From the NCBI GenBank assembly GCA_020847855.1, contig JADLBH010000011.1:1-64000 (forward strand): a stretch of DNA of 64,000 nucleotides. The letters are read 5' to 3'. Within the stretch, counting starts at the first letter, position 1; each line of letters opens with the position of its first letter. This document shows, piece by piece, positions 16,517 to 25,050 of this stretch. The notes under the pieces are model-generated. The model was given only the letters and a program-made list of their open reading frames with translations, was not told where the DNA came from and did no database searches. The DNA is from Fimbriimonadaceae bacterium (lineage in GTDB: Bacteria; Armatimonadota; Fimbriimonadia; Fimbriimonadales; Fimbriimonadaceae). Made by a program: the position numbers and the translations under genes.

Positions 16517-17524
16517 TTGGACCTTGCCATCGAGACACGCGACTTAACGAAGACCTACAAGGCGAAGAAGGGAAAAGCCCTGAACGTCGTGAACCAGGTC
16601 AACCTCCAAGTGGAACCGGGGGAGATCTTCGGTTTCTTGGGCCCGAACGGGGCTGGGAAGACCACGACGATCAAGATCCTCCTCGGGATCATCTATCAGA
16701 CCTCGGGCCAAGCCAGGGTGCTAGGCAAAGAGCCGACCGACACCGACGCCCATCGGCTTCTGAGCTACCTGCCTGAGAAGCCATACTACTACGAGCACAT
16801 GACCGGGCTCGAGATCATGCGCTTCTATGCGTCGCTCTTCGGCATCAAGGACGACGCCCAATGTCGGTCGCTCCTGGAACGGGTGAACCTGGCGAACGAC
16901 ATGAACCGGCCGTTAAGCGAGTACTCCAAGGGAATGCAGCAGCGCGTCGGCCTCGCACAGAGCCTGATCAACGATCCCAAACTGCTCTTCCTGGACGAAC
17001 CGACGGGAGGGCTCGACCCGATCGCCCATATCGAAATCCGTGACCTCATCCTGCAGTTCCGGGACGAGGGCAAGACCGTGTTTATCTCGAGTCACGAGTT
17101 GAGCGACGTAGAACGGATCTGCGACCGTGTCGCCATCATCAATAAGGGCGAGGTGGTCCAGCAAGGGCCGCTGGAGACCCTCCTCGTGGGCGGACGCATC
17201 GAGGTCACGGCGAACCAATGCCCCGACGACCTTGTGGAGAAGCTCCGGGGTGGCGAGAGGATCGTTTCGGCCCACTTAGGCCGATTGATCGTGGACATTC
17301 CCGACTCGGAGGAGCCGAACGCGATCGTGGACGCCATCCGCGCAGCGGGCGGGACGATCGTCAGCGTGATCCCGCGGCGCAAGCGGCTCGAAGACCTCTT
17401 CCTCGAACTCGTGACCCAGGACGACGCGGCCAAGGGGCGTCAGAAGCGCAGCATGCTCGAAAAGTCCCCGCCTGACCAGGCTTCGATCGTGGAGGCCGAA
17501 GCCGCCGTGGAGGAAGGAGCGTGA
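16517..17524 (+). CDS. ABC transporter ATP-binding protein
   Basis: This 335-residue ATPase has Walker A GPNGAGKTT (42-50), signature YSKGMQQRV (136-144, the SKGM form common in ABC-2 exporters), Walker B LLFLDEPTGGLDP and the switch His in SSHELSDVERICD (about 193). An extra C-terminal domain of about 100 residues follows the nucleotide-binding domain. It starts at TTG 16517 behind GGGAG. The permease gene at 17521 overlaps its stop, so the two form one exporter of the Nat/Ccm-like ABC-2 class. Substrate unknown. Confidence 0.95.
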   Translation: MDLAIETRDLTKTYKAKKGKALNVVNQVNLQVEPGEIFGFLGPNGAGKTTTIKILLGIIYQTSGQARVLGKEPTDTDAHRLLSYLPEKPYYYEHMTGLEIMRFYASLFGIKDDAQCRSLLERVNLANDMNRPLSEYSKGMQQRVGLAQSLINDPKLLFLDEPTGGLDPIAHIEIRDLILQFRDEGKTVFISSHELSDVERICDRVAIINKGEVVQQGPLETLLVGGRIEVTANQCPDDLVEKLRGGERIVSAHLGRLIVDIPDSEEPNAIVDAIRAAGGTIVSVIPRRKRLEDLFLELVTQDDAAKGRQKRSMLEKSPPDQASIVEAEAAVEEGA

Positions 17525-18312
17525 ACGTAGTCCTGAGCATCGCCAAGACCACGACCGGAGAGGCGATCCGCCGCCGGGTGCTCATGGTCATTCTCCTGAT
17601 CGGGCTTGTCCTCTTGGTCGTCGCGCCAGGCATGGAGGCCCTTTCGGCGCGCCAAAGCACGACCGTCCTACGCAGCCTCACGCTCGGGGTCATCCAGCTC
17701 ACGAGCGCGGTGATCGCGATCGTCCTGACGGTCTACCTGATCCCGAACGAGATCGAGCGGCGCACGATCTATACGATCCTTTCCAAGCCGGTGCAACGCT
17801 GGCAGTTCCTCGTCGGCAAGTATCTGGGTGCGGTCGCCGCCTTGGCGCTCATGGTGGCGATGATGACGGCCACGATGTTGATCGTCTTCTCGGTCGTGGG
17901 CAAGTTGACCCTGGGTTCCGACATGGTGGATCTCGCCAAGGTCCCCCTCATGTTCTTCGTGCAGATGAGCCTGCTCGCCGCGGTCGCGGTGTTCTTCTCG
18001 ACCTTCGTCTCCCCCATCGTGAACTTCTTCCTGAGCGGGGGCGTGTACCTCTTGGGGTCGGTCTTCAGCTCGTTGTTCGAGGTTCTGAGCAACAACAAGG
18101 AGCTCCCGGCGATGGTGCAGGCGGGGGCTAGGCTCGTTCACTCCATCGTCCCGAACTTCCAAATGTTCAACGTCCAGAACTCTGCGATCAACGCAGGGCC
18201 AGTGATCCAGAACGAGCAGCTCTACTACTTGGGATCGTTCGGCTACGCCCTCGTCTATGTGATGATCCTGCTCATCGCGGGCATCCTCGTATTCGACCGG
18301 CGGGAGGTGTAG
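17521..18312 (+). CDS. ABC-2 type transporter permease
   Basis: This 263-residue membrane protein has six predicted hydrophobic segments (about 18-37, 55-80, 100-125, 140-165, 170-190 and 235-255). The phrase EIERRTIYTILSKPVQRWQFLVGKY is typical of ABC-2/NosY-like permeases. GTG 17521 overlaps the ATPase stop. The last four codons end 2 bases before the next gene. Together with 16517 it probably exports a lipid, drug or envelope component. Confidence 0.92.
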   Translation: MNVVLSIAKTTTGEAIRRRVLMVILLIGLVLLVVAPGMEALSARQSTTVLRSLTLGVIQLTSAVIAIVLTVYLIPNEIERRTIYTILSKPVQRWQFLVGKYLGAVAALALMVAMMTATMLIVFSVVGKLTLGSDMVDLAKVPLMFFVQMSLLAAVAVFFSTFVSPIVNFFLSGGVYLLGSVFSSLFEVLSNNKELPAMVQAGARLVHSIVPNFQMFNVQNSAINAGPVIQNEQLYYLGSFGYALVYVMILLIAGILVFDRREV

Positions 18313-18313
18313 G

Positions 18314-19738
18314 TTGGCTCGGGCGCATCGGGGCAAGCTCTATGCCGCGCTCGCCGTCGCGGTCGTCGCTGCGGCGGGGATCAACGGGGCGGTCTATCCG
18401 CTCTGGAAGAAGAACTTCGCGCCCAAGACCGCGGACTACAGCGGGCTCTCGCCGGACCAGCTACTCTTCGCCTTTGCCGGCTTCCGAGAGCTGATCGCCG
18501 GCATCCTCTGGGTCCGGGCGGACTCCTATTTCAGCGAGGGCAACTACGACGCGATCCTCCCCATCGTGCGCTTGGTCACGCTCCTCGACCCGCACCAGAT
18601 TGATGTCTACGCCACGGGCATGTGGCACATCGGTTACAACTTCACGGACGAAGGCTCGCGATCCGACCGGAGGTACATCCCGACCGCCCTGGCACTGGGG
18701 ATGGAAGGGGCCAAGAACAACGACTACACGTACGAAATGTTCTATGAGGTGGGTTGGATGTGGTTCCACAAGATTGACGACTTCTACGAGAACTCCGTAT
18801 CGTGGATGGAGAAGGCGAACACGTACGACGACATGATTCCCGCTCGTAGGAACATCCTCAACAACTGCTACCAGCGCAACGGCGAGGTGGACAAGGCCCT
18901 GGACTATGCCTATGGGCTCCTGGACAAGGCGGAGAAGAACATGAAGAACGACCGGGAGTTCTCGGCTCGGCAGAACCGGGACACGATCGAGGGCAACCTC
19001 GACAACCTGCTCGTTCGAATGTCGCAGCGCGGCTACTTCGCGAAGGGAGCCCCAGATCGAAACTTGGGAATCTATGACACCGACAATCCGTTCGACGTGG
19101 GGTTCAGCGCACGAGTGACCGTGGTCTCACCCAAGGTCATCGTGGTGCAGGGAACTTGGGGGGTCCAGCCGGTCGGAACGAGAATCCGGTTCATCCTTCG
19201 CGACGCGAACTTCCCCAACGCCCTCCCCGCGGGGATGAAGTGGAACCAGGGAACCCAGGTCGAGCTGACTCCGCCCAAGGATCAGACCTTCTTGCAGGAT
19301 CAGCTGTTCGTGCGAAACCAGTCGTTCAACCGAAAGATTGACATGAGCCGCGATCTGACCATGTACCCGTTCGTGGACGACAAGTACCTGATAGAGTTTT
19401 ACTACAACCCGCGGAGCGCCGCGATCCATATCCAGGACAAGTTCGGCTGGAGCGGCGAGGGCATGGCCGACAAGAACTTTTTGAACCAAGAGATCAGGCC
19501 GGCCCAAAGGGTGATCTATACGACGCTGTCGCTCACGCGCGACCAGATCCTTCGGCGAGGCGAATGGGAGACCAAGGTGCCGGACGCCCAGACCAAGAAC
19601 TATCGCGGCATCAAGGCTCCGAGCACAGGAAGCGACCTGATCACGGTGCCAGGCCTCCGTGGCCCCAGCTCGGCGGTCGAACCGGGCGACATACCGCAAG
19701 CCGGTGGCATGGCGGGGACCGGGGAAGGCGGCGGGTAG
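18314..19738 (+). CDS. Membrane-anchored TPR-like protein of the ABC exporter operon
   Basis: This 474-residue protein starts at TTG 18314, two bases after the permease gene. One N-terminal membrane anchor (about 9-27) precedes an all-helical region with repeated aromatic pairs, such as YDAILPIVRLVTLLDPHQID and ALDYAYGLLDKAEKNMKND, which reads like degenerate tetratricopeptide repeats. A more polar beta-type region and a Gly/Pro-rich tail (GGMAGTGEGGG) follow. It probably sits on the outer face of the membrane and helps the exporter, but no family name can be given. Its stop codon overlaps a possible outer helix of the SRP RNA. Confidence 0.75.
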   Translation: MARAHRGKLYAALAVAVVAAAGINGAVYPLWKKNFAPKTADYSGLSPDQLLFAFAGFRELIAGILWVRADSYFSEGNYDAILPIVRLVTLLDPHQIDVYATGMWHIGYNFTDEGSRSDRRYIPTALALGMEGAKNNDYTYEMFYEVGWMWFHKIDDFYENSVSWMEKANTYDDMIPARRNILNNCYQRNGEVDKALDYAYGLLDKAEKNMKNDREFSARQNRDTIEGNLDNLLVRMSQRGYFAKGAPDRNLGIYDTDNPFDVGFSARVTVVSPKVIVVQGTWGVQPVGTRIRFILRDANFPNALPAGMKWNQGTQVELTPPKDQTFLQDQLFVRNQSFNRKIDMSRDLTMYPFVDDKYLIEFYYNPRSAAIHIQDKFGWSGEGMADKNFLNQEIRPAQRVIYTTLSLTRDQILRRGEWETKVPDAQTKNYRGIKAPSTGSDLITVPGLRGPSSAVEPGDIPQAGGMAGTGEGGG

Positions 19739-19753
19739 GCGCGGACCGGCGGC

Positions 19754-19857
19754 GGGTGCTCGACACCGGCCGCCGGGAACTGCGCGACGTGTGCACGGCG
19801 AACCCCGCCAGGGCCGGAAGGCAGCAACGGTAAGACGACGCAGCGGGCGACGCACCC
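19754..19857 (+). ncRNA. ffs: Bacterial small signal recognition particle RNA (4.5S-like)
   Basis: The diagnostic apical loop is present as CCAGGGCCGGAAGGCAGCAA inside CCCCGCC...GGTAAG, the core bound by Ffh. The arms GGGTGC (19754-19759) and GCACCC (19852-19857) are exact complements, giving a hairpin RNA of about 104 bases. A further pair, GGTAGGC (19734-19740) with GCCTACC (19864-19870), could extend it to about 137 bases, in which case the 5' end overlaps the stop of the preceding gene. Its place directly before dnaX is common in bacteria. Confidence 0.93.
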
Positions 19858-19905
19858 TTCCCGGCCTACCTTCCCCTCGTTCCGTGCGATACTGAGAGCA
19901 GGCAA

Positions 19906-21516
19906 TTGTCCCGCGTCGCCCTCTACCGGAAGTATCGAAGCCAGACGTTCCACGACCTGGTGGGGCAAGAGCACGTCGTCCGAACCTTGCTGAACTCGAT
20001 CGCCTCGGGCTCAGTTGCGCAGAGCTACCTTTTCACCGGCCCGAGAGGGACAGGGAAGACGAGCACGGCCCGGCTCCTTGCCAAGGCCTTGAACTGCGAG
20101 GACGAGTCTGGCCCCGAGCCCTGTAACCAGTGCGAGGCCTGCACCTCGATCATCGAGGGACGGGCCATGGACGTCATCGAGATTGACGCCGCAAGCGAGG
20201 CCTCGGTCGAGGACGTGCGGAACTCGATCGTGGAGGCGGTCGAGTATCGGCCCGCGGCCCTAAGGCGGAAGGTCTACATCATTGACGAGGTTCACGACCT
20301 CTCGCCCAAGGCCTTCGACGCACTCCTCAAGACGATCGAGGAACCGCCCGATCACGTAGTGTTCGTCCTCGCGACCACGGAGGCTCAGAAGGTGCCCGCC
20401 ACGATCCGGTCTCGGTGCCTACGTTTCGAGTTCCACCGAGGGAGCATCGGCAACATCGTGGGAAGGTTGCGCAGCGTCGCCGACCAAGAAGGGATCAAGG
20501 TAGGGGAGGCGGTCCTTGCCAGGATCGCGCGGATGTCAGAAGGCGGATATCGGGACGCCCTCTCCCTGCTCGAACTGGTGTCGCTCTCGGCCAGCGGCGA
20601 AATCGAGGAGGCCCACGTCCTCCAGCAGTTGGGCGCGGTGCCCGACGACGATCTCGACTCCCTCGTGCTCGCACTGGGCAAGGGAGACGCTGGAGCCGTT
20701 CTCGGCACCTTGGACTCACTCTATCAGCGGGGAATTGACGCGCGGACGATCACGAACGAGCTGCTGAGCCGGGTAGGTGAATTGACCCGGGCGGCCTTCG
20801 GTACCGATTCCGGCTCGGACTCTGCGACCCAAGCCGCGGCCGCCGCGACGGCGATGGAGGTCGGTCTGGAGGCACTGGCCCGGATCAGGCAGGCGGCAGT
20901 CGAAGCGCACGTCGCTTTGCGGGACTCCACGCTCCCGAGAACCTGGATGGAGGCGCGACTGCTCCTCGCTGCGGCCCCGACGACCGCGGAGAAACCTACG
21001 ACCTCCCGACCGGACGCCCGCCCCGAGACGCCCCTGTCGCGGTCCTCGTCCCAAGACCCCAGACCCGCGGAGCCGCACGCCCCGGCGCCCAAGCCTGCGG
21101 AGAACGAGCAGGGCATCCCAGCCCCACCCGAACCGAGTGGAGACGCCGAGACCGACAAGGTCCGAGCGATCTGGTTCACCGCCTATGGCGAGCTGTGCGC
21201 TGCGAGCAAGTCTGCGGGCGCAAGGCTACACGGGGCATCGGTCCGTAGGCTGGAGAACGGCATGACCGTGCTCGAGTTCTCGCGAGTCCTGGACTACGAC
21301 TGGGTGATGGAGTCTCCCAAGCGTCAAGGGCTGATCCGCAAAGCGTGGGAGAGCGCAGGCGGCACCGGGACCGAGCTTGTCTTCGCGGCAGCCTCGCCCG
21401 AGACCAAGTCGGTGCCGGAGGTGGCCACCACATCGGTACAATTGCGGCTCACCGGAAAGGAGCTCGCCGAGGCTGCGCAACACGAATTCGCGTCCGGCGG
21501 TCAAGACACACCATGA
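19906..21516 (+). CDS. dnaX: DNA polymerase III subunit gamma/tau
   Basis: The clamp-loader ATPase (536 residues) starts at TTG 19906. It has YRKYRSQTFHDLVGQEHVV at the N-terminus, Walker A GPRGTGKTS (45-53), a zinc knuckle (Cys64, 73, 76, 79), Walker B VYIIDEVHDL, sensor ATTEAQKVPATIRSRC, and a C-terminal collar region. A Pro/Ala/Glu-rich linker spans roughly residues 350-420 before a final helical domain. No obvious frameshift signal for a separate gamma form was noticed. It overlaps ybaB by four bases (ATGA). Confidence 0.97.
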   Translation: MSRVALYRKYRSQTFHDLVGQEHVVRTLLNSIASGSVAQSYLFTGPRGTGKTSTARLLAKALNCEDESGPEPCNQCEACTSIIEGRAMDVIEIDAASEASVEDVRNSIVEAVEYRPAALRRKVYIIDEVHDLSPKAFDALLKTIEEPPDHVVFVLATTEAQKVPATIRSRCLRFEFHRGSIGNIVGRLRSVADQEGIKVGEAVLARIARMSEGGYRDALSLLELVSLSASGEIEEAHVLQQLGAVPDDDLDSLVLALGKGDAGAVLGTLDSLYQRGIDARTITNELLSRVGELTRAAFGTDSGSDSATQAAAAATAMEVGLEALARIRQAAVEAHVALRDSTLPRTWMEARLLLAAAPTTAEKPTTSRPDARPETPLSRSSSQDPRPAEPHAPAPKPAENEQGIPAPPEPSGDAETDKVRAIWFTAYGELCAASKSAGARLHGASVRRLENGMTVLEFSRVLDYDWVMESPKRQGLIRKAWESAGGTGTELVFAAASPETKSVPEVATTSVQLRLTGKELAEAAQHEFASGGQDTP

Positions 21517-21848
21517 AACTTCCCAAGAACTTTGGCGGCCAGGGGCTAGGCGGCTACCTGAAACAGGCACAGGCGGCGATGGATCGCGCCAAGCACCTCG
21601 AAGACGAACTGGCTGCGGAACGGATCACGATCGAGAAAGGCCCGGTCTCTGGCGTTTTCGCGGGAACCGGCGAGATCGTCTCCATCAAGATAGACCCCGT
21701 GGTCATGGATCCCTCGGAGACCGAGGCCCTCGAGGACCTCATCGTGGGCCTCGTCCGAGACGGGTTCTCCAGCGCGACCGAGCTGCGCGATGCCCGAGTC
21801 AAGGAGATCATGCCGAACGTCCCCGGTCTCGGGAACCTCGGACTCTAG
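21513..21848 (+). CDS. YbaB/EbfC family nucleoid-associated protein
   Basis: This 111-residue protein fits the YbaB/EbfC family, small dimers that bind DNA near replication and recombination genes. A helical N-terminus with GYLKQAQAAMDRAKHLEDEL is followed by three strands (GVFAGTGEIVSIKIDP) and a C-terminal helix. The start is ATG 21513, overlapping the dnaX stop; a longer frame upstream lies inside dnaX. The dnaX-ybaB-recR order is a widely conserved bacterial block and supports the call. Confidence 0.9.
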   Translation: MKLPKNFGGQGLGGYLKQAQAAMDRAKHLEDELAAERITIEKGPVSGVFAGTGEIVSIKIDPVVMDPSETEALEDLIVGLVRDGFSSATELRDARVKEIMPNVPGLGNLGL

Positions 21849-21851
21849 ACC

Positions 21852-22442
21852 GTGTTCGCCGGGCCTCTCGCCGAGCTGATCGCCCAAATCGAGAAGCTGC
21901 CTGGGCTGGGAGCGAAATCGGCCAGCCGATTGGCGTTTCACATCTTGCGAATGCCGGAAGACGGCGTGAGGCGGCTCGCAGACTCCATGGTGAACGCCCG
22001 TACGTCCCTCCGCCTCTGCGCGGTCTGCCAGGATTTCGCCGACGAGGAGACCTGCCGAATCTGTGACGACCCTGACCGTGACCGCACGACCCTGTGCGTC
22101 GTCGCCGATCCCAAGGATGTCGTCGCATTGGAGCGTCTTCACGAGTACAAAGGGCTCTATCATGTTTTGCACGGCCTGCTCTCCCCTCTCGACGGCGTCG
22201 GCCCCGAGGACATCAAGGTGCGCGAACTCATCGGCCGTCTCGGTGACGGGGTGAGCGAGGTGATCATCGCGACGAACCCAACGGTGGAAGGAGAGGCCAC
22301 GGCCCTCTATATCGCCTCGCTCGTCAAGCCGAGCGGGATCGTGGTGAGCCGTCTCGCCCATGGATTGCCCGCGGGCGGGGAGGTCGAATACGCCGATTCC
22401 GCGACGCTCGTGAGCGCACTGGAGTTTCGCAGGCCGATATGA
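21852..22442 (+). CDS. recR: Recombination mediator protein RecR
   Basis: RecR (196 residues) helps load RecA on gapped DNA with RecF and RecO. It has the N-terminal helix-hairpin-helix (LPGLGAKSASRLAFHIL), a C4 zinc finger (Cys56, 59, 68, 71; LCAVCQDF..CRICDD) and a Toprim domain (LCVVADPKDVVALE, then NPTVEGEATALYIA). The start is GTG 21852, four bases after the ybaB stop. It overlaps purD by four bases (ATGA), so purD belongs to the same transcript. Confidence 0.97.
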   Translation: MFAGPLAELIAQIEKLPGLGAKSASRLAFHILRMPEDGVRRLADSMVNARTSLRLCAVCQDFADEETCRICDDPDRDRTTLCVVADPKDVVALERLHEYKGLYHVLHGLLSPLDGVGPEDIKVRELIGRLGDGVSEVIIATNPTVEGEATALYIASLVKPSGIVVSRLAHGLPAGGEVEYADSATLVSALEFRRPI

Positions 22443-23695
22443 GCCGGGTCCTGGTCGTGGGAGGGGGCGGACGGGAGCACGCCTTGTGCTGGAAGCTCGC
22501 GCACGAGGCCGAGGTGGTCTGTTCGCCGGGCAACCCCGGAATCGAGCAAGTGGCAGACTGTGTCCCCATACCTGCCGAGGATGGCGAAGCGCTCACGGCG
22601 TTGGCGGTGGCGCGAGAAGTGGACCTCGTGGTGATCGGACCGGAGGCACCCCTGATCGACGGGCTCGCCGACCAGATGCGGGCCCGTGGCCTACGGGTTT
22701 TTGGGCCGGGCGAGAACGGAGCGAGGCTCGAAGCGGACAAGGGTTGGTCCAAGGACACGATGCGCCGGGCCGGCGTCCCGACGGCGGCAGGCATGACGTT
22801 CACCGAGTCAAGTGCGGCGATCGAGTGGTGCCGTGCGCGCTTCGAAGAAGGGAAAGGGGTGGCTGTCAAGGCTACTGGGCCCGCCCTGGGAAAGGGGGTC
22901 GTGGTGGCCGCGGAGCTCGAACTGGCCGAGGCGACGATCCTGGACTGGATGGACTCGGGCGGCATGGGCGCCGCTGGGGAAAAGCTCCTTCTCGAAGAGC
23001 GATTGCTCGGGCGAGAGTTCTCGCTCCTGACCTTGGCGACCGAGCGAGGGATCGCTTCGCTGCCCGTCGCACAGGACTACAAGCGCCTTACCGACGGCGA
23101 CACCGGGCCGAACACCGGAGGGATGGGATCGTTCGCACCCGCGGCCTGGGTCTCGGAGGGATTGGTCTTGAAGACCGAGGAACGGGTGGTCAAGCCCTTG
23201 CTCTCGGAGCTTACTCGAGCGGGAGTCCCCTATCGGGGGATGCTCTTCAGCGGCTTGATGGTCGTGGAGGGCGAGCCCTTCTGCCTTGAGTACAACGTCC
23301 GGTTTGGCGATCCCGAGACGCAGAGCGTCCTCCGGCTCATGGGCGCGGGGTTCTTGGACGCCCTGATCGGTACCGCGGACGGCTCCCGGCCGGAACGTCC
23401 CGACGTGCTGCCTGGTTGCTCGGTGACAGTGGTTTGCGCCGCTGACGGGTATCCGATCTCGCCGCAAAAGGGCCAGCCGATCACGATCGGCAATATGCCG
23501 GAAGGAGCGGTCGCGTTCCACTCCGGCACGAAGTGGGATGATGGCAGCCTCCGCGTCTCCGGCGGCCGTGTCGTCTCGGTCAGCGCGACTGGACCCGATC
23601 TCGCCTCCGCGAGGGCCCTGGCCTATGCCGGGGTAAGCGAAATCCAGTACTCGGGCAAGCACTTTCGTACCGACATTGCAAGTTCAGGGAACTAG
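22439..23695 (+). CDS. purD: Phosphoribosylamine-glycine ligase (GARS)
   Basis: PurD (418 residues) joins glycine to phosphoribosylamine with ATP in purine synthesis. It has the N-terminal GGGGREHALCWKL, the ATP-grasp region with PALGKGVVVA, the MGSFAPAAWV block, RGMLFSGLMV, and EYNVRFGDPETQSVL with the metal-binding residues. Full length. Its linkage to recR and dnaX is by overlap rather than by function. Confidence 0.96.
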   Translation: MSRVLVVGGGGREHALCWKLAHEAEVVCSPGNPGIEQVADCVPIPAEDGEALTALAVAREVDLVVIGPEAPLIDGLADQMRARGLRVFGPGENGARLEADKGWSKDTMRRAGVPTAAGMTFTESSAAIEWCRARFEEGKGVAVKATGPALGKGVVVAAELELAEATILDWMDSGGMGAAGEKLLLEERLLGREFSLLTLATERGIASLPVAQDYKRLTDGDTGPNTGGMGSFAPAAWVSEGLVLKTEERVVKPLLSELTRAGVPYRGMLFSGLMVVEGEPFCLEYNVRFGDPETQSVLRLMGAGFLDALIGTADGSRPERPDVLPGCSVTVVCAADGYPISPQKGQPITIGNMPEGAVAFHSGTKWDDGSLRVSGGRVVSVSATGPDLASARALAYAGVSEIQYSGKHFRTDIASSGN

Positions 23696-23781
23696 CTCGG
23701 GACCTCTGCGTTTCGGGACGTGAGGAGCGGCAAGACACCCCGATCACGGATGAGCCTTAGAAAGTCCATGTTCACCACAGC

Positions 23782-23815
23782 GAACCCGGTACAGTCCATC
23801 GGGGGCGTCGTTTCG
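23782..23815 (+). promoter_or_regulatory. Possible ECF-type promoter of the sigma/anti-sigma pair
   Basis: GAACCC (23782-23787) and CGTCGTT (23806-23812) are separated by 18 bases and lie about 30 bases before the sigma-factor ATG. AAC and CGTC cores are typical of ECF-dependent promoters, so the operon could be autoregulated. The spacer is slightly long. The call is inference from motif and position. Confidence 0.3.
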
Positions 23816-23842
23816 TGGGCTCCCAGACCTTGTCGCAAAGCC

Positions 23843-24349
23843 ATGAGCGGGCGTCCAGCACAGTTTGACCGGTCGGTCGAGGCGGAGATTCCGATCTTGC
23901 GCCGGTTGGCGCAGCGGCTGTGCCGGACCACCGACGACGCCGAGGACCTCGTTCAGTCCACTGTGATGCACGCACTCAGGAGCTATGCCAACTTCGATGG
24001 GCTTCACCTGCGCAGCTGGCTGATCACGATCATGCGGAACCGCCAGAAGAGCCTTTGGCGCAGACTACGGGTCGTTCGAGAGGACGGCGAACTGCCGGAA
24101 GACCTCAGCACGGGCCCCCAGTATTGGGCGGCGGTGGAGAACAAGTTGCACGCGGAGACCGTACTCAAAGCTCTGGACTCGGTGTCGGAGCCGTTGCGCC
24201 TCGCCATCCTGCTTTGCGACGTCGAGGACATGAGCTATGAGGAAGCGTCCGTCGCGATGTCCGTACCGGTCGGCACCGTGCGGAGCCGCCTCTTCCGGGG
24301 CCGCAAGCAATTGCGAGACATCTTGGGATCTCGCGGGGTGACGGCGTGA
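23843..24349 (+). CDS. RNA polymerase sigma factor, ECF (sigma-70) family
   Basis: This 168-residue ECF sigma factor has region 2 (ILRRLAQRLCRTTDDAEDLVQ, then SWLITIMRNRQKSLWRR) and region 4 (LRLAILLCDVEDMSYEEASV, followed by MSVPVGTVRSRLFRGRKQLR, the helix-turn-helix that reads the -35 box). ATG 23843 is preferred because the upstream in-frame extension has no sigma similarity. The anti-sigma gene overlaps its stop by four bases (GTGA), the normal layout of an ECF/anti-ECF pair. The inducing signal is unknown. Confidence 0.93.
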   Translation: MSGRPAQFDRSVEAEIPILRRLAQRLCRTTDDAEDLVQSTVMHALRSYANFDGLHLRSWLITIMRNRQKSLWRRLRVVREDGELPEDLSTGPQYWAAVENKLHAETVLKALDSVSEPLRLAILLCDVEDMSYEEASVAMSVPVGTVRSRLFRGRKQLRDILGSRGVTA

Positions 24350-25023
24350 GATACGATTGGCAAGCCTATCTCGACGGGAGCCTCGATCCTGGGCAGCGCG
24401 AGCAGTACGATGCGGCCCTCCAAGCAGATCCGGCCGCCTACGCGGAGCTGGAGGCGCTCCGTGCCCTGCGAGCCTGCATCAAGCAGGCGGTAACCAGCGG
24501 CGTCGTCGTCCCAAGGAAAGCTCGCCGCACGTTCCGGCTCGTCCCGCTCGTGGCGGTCGCGGTTGCCGCTCTCGCCGTCGCCATTGCCGTCCTCCCTCGA
24601 CCGGAACCCCCCGTCGCGCTCGGTCCGGACAGCATGCGGTTCGATACCTCTGCCGCAGTCGAGATGAGTCCGCGGACGGCCAACCTCGCGGCCTCCACCG
24701 CTTGGCTCCAGAAGCAGACCGGCTTCGAAGTGCCCGCTCTCGCCCTAGGGAAGCGAGCCCAGTTCAAAGGTGCCATGTATGGGGACGGATGGGGCTGCAT
24801 CTATTTCGAGGAGGACGGCCAGATGTACCACCTCTATGTGCGAAAGGAGGCTCCTCAACTCGAGACGGGTATGCGGATCCGCCTCGACTGTGAAGGGGAG
24901 TTCTTCGAGGGAAAAGGAATCGGCTGGCGGGCGAACGGGCTCTCCTACTACCTGAAGAGCAAGGCATCCCGGAACCTCAAGCGCATCGCTGCGCACATCG
25001 CTCCGCAAACTTCCCGAGCGTGA
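24346..25023 (+). CDS. Putative membrane anti-sigma factor
   Basis: This 225-residue protein is cotranslated with the sigma factor. The N-terminal helical part (AYLDGSLDPGQREQYDAALQ) resembles anti-sigma domains but lacks the HxxxCxxC zinc motif. One membrane segment lies at about 66-84. The external domain of about 140 residues has the stretch GDGWGCIYFEEDGQMYHLYV and would be the sensor. Its position after an ECF gene makes the role likely; the sensed signal cannot be read. Confidence 0.8.
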   Translation: MRYDWQAYLDGSLDPGQREQYDAALQADPAAYAELEALRALRACIKQAVTSGVVVPRKARRTFRLVPLVAVAVAALAVAIAVLPRPEPPVALGPDSMRFDTSAAVEMSPRTANLAASTAWLQKQTGFEVPALALGKRAQFKGAMYGDGWGCIYFEEDGQMYHLYVRKEAPQLETGMRIRLDCEGEFFEGKGIGWRANGLSYYLKSKASRNLKRIAAHIAPQTSRA

Positions 25024-25050
25024 CGCCTGCGGCGGGTAGCCTCGCGGCCG

